From an uncultured Clostridia bacterium (lineage in GTDB: Bacteria; Bacillota; Clostridia; Oscillospirales; Acutalibacteraceae): a stretch of DNA of 18,994 nucleotides. The position numbers were made by a program, and so were the translations under genes. Where the stretch lies: positions 1 to 18,994 of the forward strand of contig CALGGQ010000395.1 of the NCBI GenBank assembly GCA_937915775.1, in the 5' to 3' direction. Below, piece by piece: positions 13,188-18,994 of this stretch. A model generated the notes under the pieces. That model did no database searches. It worked only from the letters and a program-made list of their open reading frames with translations, and had not been told where the DNA came from. Numbering within the stretch: the first letter of the stretch is position 1; every line of letters begins with the position of its first letter.

Positions 13188-15032
13188 CTACTGCTGTTCA
13201 CTGTTTGCACGACGGTATTGAGACGGGGATATCTGGAATTTCCTACTGAAGTAGCGGCTGAACACTGAGGCATTGCTGAAACCAGCCTTCGCCATGATCT
13301 GGCCGATAGAGAGGTCGGTGGTGATGAGCAGCTTGCTGGCATACTGCAATCGCAGCTCACTGATGAACTGAGGCAGCGAGTCGTATTTGCTGCCCTGAGA
13401 GAAAGCGGCCCCCACGCGCTCTTTCGAGAGGTGGAACTCGTCCATGATCATCTGGCGGTCGAACGAGGGGTTGAGGAACAGTAGCCGGCGACTCACCTCA
13501 CGCTCGATGTAGCGGAAGAGCTCTTCGGGAGAGAGTGCGCCCAAGTCCTCGCCTGATACCTCCGTCAGAGGGGGTGTCTGACTGTCGGCAAGGGCAGAAA
13601 GGCGGGCGTCTTCTGCCGTCGCGGTCTCCACACTTTGGGCAGGTGTCGGGTGGGCTTTCAGCTTCTCGTACCTTTCTTTATATAGCATAGCCTCTTTCAT
13701 CTGCTTGGCCAGCACACGGTTCTTCAACTGCGTCTTGATCCATTGGCGGCGTGTGTACCATGCAAGGAATAGTCCTACGATGGCAAGGATGCCAATCAGG
13801 CCTGCCACCCGGGCTGCATAGTGCTTAAAGGCCCGCTGGCGGTCAATCTCCTGCTGCTGTTCCTGTGCATGGAAGCGGGCTGCGTAGAGGTGGGCCTTGC
13901 CGTGCAACAGACTGTCGGTCAGCTGTTTCGAGAGTGCAGCATAGCGATCCATGAGACCGTAGGCGTCGGCATAACGCCCCTGGGCGGCAGCCGCCTCGGC
14001 ACGGTTGTAAAGCAGTTCGACGTAAGGCAGACTGACGGTGTCGCTGATAAAGGCCGGCTCATATTCGTCGTAGGTTGCCAGCATACGGCCATACTGTCCT
14101 AAGCGGCCCACGGTCAGCGCAATGAAATAACGCCCGTCGAGGGTCTGGCCGTAGTCGGTCTGGTCGAAAAGCTCCACGTAGTGCTTGGCTTTAGCACGGT
14201 CTTCGTGCGCCTTATCCCCCTTTTCGCCTAAGGAGGCCATTGCCAGGTAGCCGTATGCCTTGCCCCGGTAGAAATCAATGTAACCTGGGCGCTGCTCCTC
14301 AGCCGGTTCGCGGTAGGTGCCGTCGTGATAGTCGTCAGGGTGCTGCTCGTAGTCGGCTAAGAGTTCCAGCATACGGTTGGCGGCGGGAATCATCTCGGCC
14401 AGACGTCCTTTCTCAAAGCAGCTCTCGGCCTTGCGCTTCAGTGCGATGATGGTGGCATCGAGTTCGTTGAACTTCCGCTTATCTTCCAGTTCGCTGATGA
14501 CGCTGTCGATACGCGCCAGTCCCTTCTGCTGCTCACCAAGGGCGACGAGAAAGCGGCCTATCTCGGCATCGGTGCGCAGGGCCTCGGTCGTTTCGCCGCA
14601 CTGACGGTGATGGCGGCTGAGCTGTGTGGCCCAGTACAAGGCCCGCTCATCGTCGTGACGCAGACGGCAGGCGTACACCAGGATGTTGAGCACATCCTCC
14701 TGCAGTTCCGGGTTGGCCAGGGCCGAGTCGTTACGCATCAGCCGTTCACCGATGATGATTGCTGAGTCGTACTGAGCCTCCTCACAACTCGAGCAGTAGA
14801 CCTTGGCACGCAACATATCTGCCCGATAGTCAGGCATATTGCCAACGATGACTGCCGAGTCGAGAATGAGCAGTGCCCGCTCAGGCAGCGAGTCGTAGAT
14901 GTCCAGCACCGCCCGTTCGGTGTAAAGTGTGTCGGAGGACGGCGACCCGTGTTTCGTACTCTTTCCCCCTGAGCAAGCTATGATTGCCGACAGCGTAAGC
15001 ACCAATATAAAAAGTTCTATCCGTAGCTTCAT
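13188..15032 (-). CDS. Membrane-anchored TPR-AraC family transcriptional regulator
   Basis: A 614-residue one-component regulator of a type common in Bacteroidetes. Residues 1-20 are a signal sequence ending in a lipobox-like AIIAC (Cys20). The next ~380 residues are alpha-helical with TPR-like repeats (for example LYWATQLSRHHRQCGETTEA and YNRAEAAAAQGRYADAYGLM) and should be periplasmic. A transmembrane helix is at 409-426 (VAGLIGILAIVGLFLAWY), then a charged coiled coil (about 427-460). The cytoplasmic end (505-608) is an AraC-type double helix-turn-helix ending SIGQIMAKAGFSNASVFSRY and FSRKFQISPSQYR. Its ligand is unknown. It lies upstream of the efflux operon in the same direction, 760 bases from the first gene, and is a plausible regulator of it. 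A -7 box is at 15066-15059. Confidence 0.88.
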   Translation of the reverse strand: MKLRIELFILVLTLSAIIACSGGKSTKHGSPSSDTLYTERAVLDIYDSLPERALLILDSAVIVGNMPDYRADMLRAKVYCSSCEEAQYDSAIIIGERLMRNDSALANPELQEDVLNILVYACRLRHDDERALYWATQLSRHHRQCGETTEALRTDAEIGRFLVALGEQQKGLARIDSVISELEDKRKFNELDATIIALKRKAESCFEKGRLAEMIPAANRMLELLADYEQHPDDYHDGTYREPAEEQRPGYIDFYRGKAYGYLAMASLGEKGDKAHEDRAKAKHYVELFDQTDYGQTLDGRYFIALTVGRLGQYGRMLATYDEYEPAFISDTVSLPYVELLYNRAEAAAAQGRYADAYGLMDRYAALSKQLTDSLLHGKAHLYAARFHAQEQQQEIDRQRAFKHYAARVAGLIGILAIVGLFLAWYTRRQWIKTQLKNRVLAKQMKEAMLYKERYEKLKAHPTPAQSVETATAEDARLSALADSQTPPLTEVSGEDLGALSPEELFRYIEREVSRRLLFLNPSFDRQMIMDEFHLSKERVGAAFSQGSKYDSLPQFISELRLQYASKLLITTDLSIGQIMAKAGFSNASVFSRYFSRKFQISPSQYRRANSEQQ

Positions 15033-15058
15033 CTCTATAGTATGCTTGAAAAGCGATG

Positions 15059-15088
15059 CAAAAATACAAAAATTTCCTTTATTCCAAG
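15059..15088 (-). promoter_or_regulatory. Promoter of the TPR-AraC regulator
   Basis: On the minus strand a -7 box TATTTTTG (15066-15059) is 26 bases before the ATG. An upstream CTTG (15088-15085) is a weak -33 match with an 18-base spacer, shorter than usual. Confidence 0.6.
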
Positions 15089-15121
15089 CAGTTTAGGTGT
15101 TAAAAGTAGAGAAACACGGAC

Positions 15122-15152
15122 AAAAAACGCCCGCTGTTCACACAGCAGGCGG
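15122..15152 (-). terminator. Rho-independent terminator of the DUF4890 gene
   Basis: A hairpin with arms at 15128-15137 and 15142-15151 (CGCCCGCTGT and ACAGCAGGCG, one mismatch) and loop TCAC. On the minus strand it is followed by TTTTTT. It lies about 103 bases after the DUF4890 stop codon and separates it from the downstream regulator gene. Confidence 0.85.
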
Positions 15153-15254
15153 GGTGTTATCCAATATCTTTTACCAAATAATACTCATCGAAGGAGGCAC
15201 GCTTGCCTTTTCAAAAACACTATGTTAACCTAAATCACTATGATACGAATATTA

Positions 15255-15770
15255 TTACTGTTGTGAATTTTCACTGTTGTTGCGGCGACCGCCACGAGGG
15301 CCACCCTGACCGCGGCGACCGAAGTTCTTGCGCATCGCCTCCTGGTCGGCCTGGTAAGCCTTGTACTGCTCGGGAGTCAGTATCTGCTGCAGCTCGGCCT
15401 CGTACTGCTTGGTAGCCTCCTCACGTTCCTGACGGGCCTTGGCAAACTGCTCGCGCTGCTCGTCGGTCATCTGCGGACGCTCGCCCTGCTGGCCGTTTCC
15501 GAAATCAGGACGGGGCCTCATTCCACGACCGCCGCGCATGCCACCCCGGCCGGGGCCCATTTTGTCGGCATATTTTGTATTGAGAGCCAGCAGCTTGGCA
15601 GCTTGATCGTCGTTAAGTCCATACTTCTTGACGGCATCGTCTGTGCGACGCTTGGTCATCTCTGTGCGGTCCATCCCGCGACGCTCGCTGTTACCCTGTG
15701 CGTTATTCTCTTGTGCCTGTACGGCTGTTACTGTAATGAAGGCTATGAAAGCCAGAATCATTTTTTTCAT
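15255..15770 (-). CDS. DUF4890 (Spy/CpxP-like) secreted protein
   Basis: A 171-residue periplasmic protein. The signal peptide is MKKMILAFIAFITVTAVQAQ, with cleavage expected after AQA or AQ. The mature part is helical and highly charged. Two LTxxQ-like segments mark the Spy/CpxP relation: LNDDQAAKLLALNTKY and LTPEQYKAYQ. A Gly/Arg-rich stretch (GPGRGGMRGGRGMRPRP, about residues 72-88) and a second near the C-terminus (RRGQGGPRGGRR) are low-complexity. This fits DUF4890 proteins of Bacteroidetes; a chaperone or envelope-stress role is suggested by relation to Spy but not shown. It has its own promoter and terminator. Confidence 0.85.
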   Translation of the reverse strand: MKKMILAFIAFITVTAVQAQENNAQGNSERRGMDRTEMTKRRTDDAVKKYGLNDDQAAKLLALNTKYADKMGPGRGGMRGGRGMRPRPDFGNGQQGERPQMTDEQREQFAKARQEREEATKQYEAELQQILTPEQYKAYQADQEAMRKNFGRRGQGGPRGGRRNNSENSQQ

Positions 15771-15840
15771 TTTGTTCAGATTTTATTAGTTTTACTTTCA
15801 GTTTTGCTTGTTCACGTCAGTTGCAACTAATAATCTGACG

Positions 15841-15872
15841 CAAAATTAAGGAAAAAGTTTAATGCCAGCAAA
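15841..15872 (-). promoter_or_regulatory. Promoter of the DUF4890 gene
   Basis: On the minus strand TTTG (15872-15869), a 20-base spacer, and TAATTTTG (15848-15841): a full match to the Bacteroidetes primary sigma pattern. The leader to the ATG is about 65 bases and begins with an inverted repeat, CGTCAG/CTGACG (15815-15820 and 15835-15840), enclosing the palindrome AGTTGCAACT (15819-15828). Confidence 0.85.
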
Positions 15873-15888
15873 ATTTTTTATTTGATTG

Positions 15889-15920
15889 TTCGGCGAAATG
15901 CCTTTTTTTTCGTACCTTTG
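15889..15920 (+). promoter_or_regulatory. Promoter of the DUF4230 pair and symporter
   Basis: A -7 box TACCTTTG (15913-15920) with TTCG (15889-15892) as a 3-of-4 match to the -33 box at a 20-base spacer. The first gene starts at 15952. It is divergent from the DUF4890 promoter. Confidence 0.7.
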
Positions 15921-15951
15921 GCCCGACTTTAATGTTTTTAAACACGAAGGG

Positions 15952-16635
15952 ATGACCAAAACGATAAAAACAGTGCTGATTTCAGCCTGCACGGCACTCG
16001 CCGGACTGTGGGCCTGCACCGAGGGCGACAAGCCCGACGAGCAGACGACCTACAAGGGCATCGACACCGTGCCGATGCTGGTGATGCAGGTGCAGAAGTG
16101 CGCGCGCCTCTACACCACCGAGCTGAAAGTCCATAAAATCGTAACCCACGACGACGTGGTGAAACTGCAGGGGCAGCTGCTCAAGCAGAACATCGACATC
16201 CGCCTGCCGATGGGCGAGCGCAAGGTGGCCATTCCCATTGACGCCACGCTGAAGGCCTATATCGACTTCAGCAACTTCTCGGAGCGCAACGTGGAGCGCA
16301 CGGCCGACGGACGGATAACCATCCTGCTGCCCGACCCACGGGTGGAGCTGACGTCGTCGAAGGTCAACCAGCGGGAGATACGCTCGTTCGTGGGCATCGT
16401 GCGCGGCCGGTTCACCGACGAGGAGCTGACGCGCTACGAGCAGCAAGGGCGCGAGGCCATCATCCAGAGCATTCCACGACTGGGCATCGTCGACATGGCC
16501 AAGGCCAGTGCCGCCCACGCCCTGGTGCCGATGCTCGTCCAGATGGGCTATCGCGAGGAAGACATCACCGTGGCCTTCCGCAAGGAGTTCAAACCCTACG
16601 ACATCAGCAGGTTCCTGGAGGTGAATGGAAAGTGA
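15952..16635 (+). CDS. DUF4230 family protein, probable lipoprotein
   Basis: A 227-residue protein with signal sequence MTKTIKTVLISACTALAGLW and Cys22 in a lipobox-like LWAC, so probably lipid-anchored in the envelope. The body matches DUF4230 as found in Bacteroidetes: ARLYTTELKVHKIVTHDDV, then IPIDATLKAYIDFSNFSERN, ITILLPDPRVELTSSKV, and a C-terminal GREAIIQSIPRLGIVDMAKA / MGYREEDITVAFRKEF region. Function is not known. ATG 15952 is chosen over one at 15886 because the TACCTTTG promoter lies in the extension and CGAAGGG directly precedes it. The stop codon is in a heptad array leading to a second DUF4230 gene. Confidence 0.85.
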   Translation: MTKTIKTVLISACTALAGLWACTEGDKPDEQTTYKGIDTVPMLVMQVQKCARLYTTELKVHKIVTHDDVVKLQGQLLKQNIDIRLPMGERKVAIPIDATLKAYIDFSNFSERNVERTADGRITILLPDPRVELTSSKVNQREIRSFVGIVRGRFTDEELTRYEQQGREAIIQSIPRLGIVDMAKASAAHALVPMLVQMGYREEDITVAFRKEFKPYDISRFLEVNGK

Positions 16636-16673
16636 AAAGTGATGAGTGAAAAGTGATGAGTGAAAAGTGAGAG
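16632..16673 (+). repeat. Six-unit heptanucleotide array between the two DUF4230 genes
   Basis: Units GTGAAAA, GTGATGA, GTGAAAA, GTGATGA, GTGAAAA, GTGAGAG: exactly 42 bases, ending at the base before the ATG at 16674. The stop codon TGA of the upstream gene (16633-16635) lies in the first unit. It has the same length, orientation relative to the genes and placement as the array at 11073-11114. Confidence 0.9.
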
Positions 16674-17270
16674 ATGAAGAACGCAGATAAAAGCAAGCTG
16701 GAACTGGTGGTGAAGACACTGACGCTGGTGGTCATCATCATCGTGCTGTGGTGGCTGCTCATAGCCGAGAAGGACAACCACGTCGGCCTGAAGGTCGACG
16801 ACGACATCAACCCGACACCCGAGCAGATACAGAGCATACGCGACATCGGCCAGTGGGAGTTCCTGAGCATCAGCAACGAGGAACTGGTTGACACCGTGCG
16901 CAAGGGCGTCTTCTCTGACGACCAACTGGTGCGCATCTACTACGGAACGCTGCGCTTAGGCATCGACATGAGCAAGACGAAGAAGAACTGGATCAGTGCC
17001 CACGGCGACACCATCGTGGTGAAGCTGCCTAAGGTGGGACTGCTCGACAAGGACTTCATCGACGAGACGCGCACCAAGGCCTTCTACGAGTCGGGCCGCT
17101 GGACAGCCCGCGACCGCGAAGCCCTCTACCGCAAGGCCAAACGCCAGATGATGAGTCATGCACTGACCAAGGAGAACCTGAAGACGGCCGAGCAGAACGC
17201 CGAGGTCCAGATGCGCCAGATGCTGAACGCCATGGGCTATAATAACATCACAATAAAATGGAACAACTAA
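16674..17270 (+). CDS. DUF4230 family protein, N-terminal membrane anchor
   Basis: A 198-residue second DUF4230 protein. Residues 12-29 form a transmembrane helix (VVKTLTLVVIIIVLWWLLIA) instead of the lipobox of its neighbour. The body has the family layout (IRDIGQWEFLSISNEELVDT, HGDTIVVKLPKVGLLDKDFI, and a C-terminal AEQNAEVQMRQMLNAMGYNN helix before the final strand). It shares low identity with the preceding gene, suggesting an old duplication with divergence; the pair may act together. The stop codon lies inside the symporter gene: the two overlap by 13 bases. Function unknown. Confidence 0.82.
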   Translation: MKNADKSKLELVVKTLTLVVIIIVLWWLLIAEKDNHVGLKVDDDINPTPEQIQSIRDIGQWEFLSISNEELVDTVRKGVFSDDQLVRIYYGTLRLGIDMSKTKKNWISAHGDTIVVKLPKVGLLDKDFIDETRTKAFYESGRWTARDREALYRKAKRQMMSHALTKENLKTAEQNAEVQMRQMLNAMGYNNITIKWNN

Positions 17271-18607
17271 ACGAGATTCTGACTGAAGTGAGCGGCCTGC
17301 TCTGGGGCTGGCCGATGATTATATTACTATTAGGTACGCACGTGTACCTTACCATCATCCTGCGCTTTCCGCAGCGCAAGATCCTGACCGCCATCCGTCT
17401 GTCGGTGAAGCGCGACCCCGGGGCCACCGGCGACGTGTCGCAGTTCGGCTCACTGGCCACCGCCCTGGCCGCCACCATCGGCACGGGTAACATCATCGGT
17501 GTGGCCACCGCCATCGCCTTAGGCGGTCCTGGTGCCGTACTCTGGTGCTGGCTTACAGGTGTGTTCGGTATCTCCACGAAATACGCAGAAGGACTGTTGG
17601 CTATTAAATATCGCATCCAGGGAGCCGACGGCAGGATGCTCGGTGGTCCGATGTATGCCCTGGAGCGCGGTCTCGGCTGGAAGTGGATGGCAGTGCTCTT
17701 TGCCCTGTTCACCGCCCTGGCAGCCTTCGGCATCGGCAACACCGTACAGGCCAATGCCATTGCGACGGTCGTCCACGAGTCCTACGGCATCTCACCTTAT
17801 TTCACAGGCATCGTTGTCTGTCTGCTCGCGGGAGCCGTCATCTTAGGTGGTGTCAAGAGTATTGCCCGCGTATGCGGTATGCTTGTGCCCTTCATGGCCT
17901 GTTTCTACATCCTCGGCTGTATCTATATCCTCATTGTCAATGCCGCCTACCTATGGCCTGCCATCCTACTCATCGTCAAATCAGCCTTCTCTCCCGCCGC
18001 TGCCGGTGGTGGATTCGTGGGTTCCACGGTGATGATGGCTGCACGTTTCGGTATCGCCCGTGGTCTGTTCTCCAACGAGAGCGGTATGGGCTCGGCGCCC
18101 ATCGTGGCTGCTGCTGCCCAGACGCGCAACCCTGTGCGCCAGGCCCTGGTATCCTCCAGCGCCACGTTCTGGGACACGGTGATTATCTGTGCCCTCACAG
18201 GTCTGGTGATTGTCAGTTCCGTCATCGCCTACCCCGACATCGACTTCTCCAACGGCGCCACCCTTACCAAGGATGCTTTTGCCAAGATTCCCGTCATAGG
18301 GCGTCCGCTGCTCACGTTCGGTCTGCTCACGTTTGCCTTCTCCACGATTCTTGGTTGGTGCTACTATGGTGAGCGTGCGGTGGAATACCTCAAAGGCAAG
18401 CGCTGGGTGATGGGTTACCGTGTGTGCTTTATTGCAGCCCTGTTCATCGGTAGTGTAATCAATCTCGCCCTGGTGTGGAACATTGCCGACTGCATGAATG
18501 CGCTGATGGCCATACCAAACCTGCTGTCACTGATCTTCCTCAGTGGCATCATCATTCACGAGACGCGCAAGTATCTCTGGCGCAACCGTTTGGACAAAGC
18601 AGACTGA
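17258..18607 (+). CDS. Alanine/glycine:cation symporter (AGCS family)
   Basis: A 449-residue polytopic inner-membrane transporter that should import alanine or glycine with sodium. Family hallmarks are GTGNIIGVATAIALGGPGAV (about residues 75-94) and RGLFSNESGMGSAPIVAAAA (about residues 269-288), followed by NPVRQALVSSSATFWDT. About ten to eleven hydrophobic helices are visible and the length is normal. The ATG lies within the 3' end of the upstream DUF4230 gene (13-base overlap in another frame), so translation is probably coupled. The TGA (18605-18607) directly abuts the stop codon of the convergent kinase gene. Substrate inferred from the family only. Confidence 0.94.
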   Translation: MEQLNEILTEVSGLLWGWPMIILLLGTHVYLTIILRFPQRKILTAIRLSVKRDPGATGDVSQFGSLATALAATIGTGNIIGVATAIALGGPGAVLWCWLTGVFGISTKYAEGLLAIKYRIQGADGRMLGGPMYALERGLGWKWMAVLFALFTALAAFGIGNTVQANAIATVVHESYGISPYFTGIVVCLLAGAVILGGVKSIARVCGMLVPFMACFYILGCIYILIVNAAYLWPAILLIVKSAFSPAAAGGGFVGSTVMMAARFGIARGLFSNESGMGSAPIVAAAAQTRNPVRQALVSSSATFWDTVIICALTGLVIVSSVIAYPDIDFSNGATLTKDAFAKIPVIGRPLLTFGLLTFAFSTILGWCYYGERAVEYLKGKRWVMGYRVCFIAALFIGSVINLALVWNIADCMNALMAIPNLLSLIFLSGIIIHETRKYLWRNRLDKAD

Positions 18608-18994
18608 TTATCTCACGGGGAGGATGAACTCGATACGTGTGCCGTTCTTATAGGTTTCGTCCCAGTGCAGGAGACCACCCACCTTCGAGGCGAGCTTCTG
18701 GGAGACGCTGAGGTCAATCTCCGTCTCGTCGAACACGTCATCGGGATCATTATACCAGTTAAACAAAGCATCCCCACGCCCCTCGGGAATACCGCCACCC
18801 GTATCCTGCACCACGAAGGTCAGCCTGTGGCTGTCCTCTTCGTAACGGCATCCCACGGAGATCTCACCCTTCTTGGTAAACCTGCAGGCCAGCACCACAA
18901 GCTTGTTCAGCACCAACTCCACGATATGACGGTCGGCTGACACAAACACACCGTGCCCCGTCTCCTGGCGGAAGGTCATCTTCACACCCTCAGG
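18608..18994 (-). CDS. Sensor histidine kinase, C-terminal ATPase domain (5' part beyond window)
   Basis: About 128 residues from the end of a protein, open to the window edge. The HATPase fold is recognisable: an N-box-like ELVLNKLVVLACRFTKKGEI, the G1 box VVQDTGGGIPEG, an F-box-like ALFNWYNDPDD, and the closing GGLLHWDETYKNGTRIEFIL. The G2 box is degenerate: where kinases usually have GLGL, this has TEIDLSVSQKLA. In the family this domain binds ATP and phosphorylates a His in the missing upstream part. The gene converges on the symporter gene with no bases between the stop codons and no terminator hairpin. Partner response regulator not seen. Confidence 0.82.
   Translation of the reverse strand, partial: PEGVKMTFRQETGHGVFVSADRHIVELVLNKLVVLACRFTKKGEISVGCRYEEDSHRLTFVVQDTGGGIPEGRGDALFNWYNDPDDVFDETEIDLSVSQKLASKVGGLLHWDETYKNGTRIEFILPVR

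Noticed and set aside
12843..13249. Small plus-strand frames with VQIP or RFQC repeats
   Set aside because: The repeats are the translation of the 12-bp tandem array; no promoter or ribosome site supports them, and the longer frame runs antisense into the regulator gene.
15982..16719. A 245-codon minus-strand open frame
   Set aside because: Antisense to the first DUF4230 gene, whose family match, promoter and signal sequence are clear.

Overview
The window is two unrelated bacterial genome pieces joined end to end, and should be read as a chimeric contig, most likely a metagenome assembly artefact. Bases 1 to about 8805 come from a Clostridia-like Firmicute. Bases from about 8813 to the end come from a Prevotella-like Bacteroidete. 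The join lies inside one uninterrupted 968-codon reading frame (8166-11072, minus strand). Its first ~754 codons are the N-terminal three quarters of an RND efflux pump, and its last ~214 codons are the C-terminal third of the tRNA-modifying enzyme MnmG.

Left (Firmicute) half: this looks like a chromosome origin-proximal region. On the minus strand, in transcription order, are mnmG (3' part only), rsmG, noc, parA (soj), parB (spo0J) and serS. Two parS sites form one 41-bp super-palindrome that abuts a near-consensus sigma-70 promoter in front of parA. Further left, a divergent pair of promoters drives an RNA-binding S1-domain protein and, downstream, a membrane zinc-ribbon protein (plus strand), and a DUF951 protein plus prfA (minus strand). 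The window opens with the 5' end of a Sua5/YrdC gene (tsaC). Promoters here are TTGATA-17-TATAAT or extended -10. Heptanucleotide arrays (AGTGACC/AGTGGCC type) follow gene 3' ends.

Right (Bacteroidete) half: on the minus strand an efflux operon has a small membrane protein, a periplasmic adaptor lipoprotein (MFP) and the truncated RND pump; the outer membrane channel expected next would lie beyond the join. Upstream, after a ~700-bp gene-free stretch rich in short repeats, is a membrane-anchored TPR/AraC-type regulator that may control the efflux operon. Direct repeats with a 22-bp period stand just upstream of the efflux promoter. Next come a DUF4890 (Spy-like) secreted protein on the minus strand and, divergently, two consecutive DUF4230 proteins overlapping an AGCS-type sodium:alanine symporter gene. 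The window ends in the 3' part of a sensor histidine kinase gene. Promoters here fit the Bacteroidetes pattern (TTTG-like box, ~20 bp, TAnnTTTG). A different heptanucleotide family (GTGAAAA/GTGAAGA/GTGATGA) fills two intergenic gaps as arrays of exactly six units ending at the next start codon.

I see no rRNA, tRNA, CRISPR array or complete insertion sequence. The most useful observations are the chimeric join, the parS super-palindrome, the six-unit heptad spacers, and the putative operator repeats of the efflux operon.
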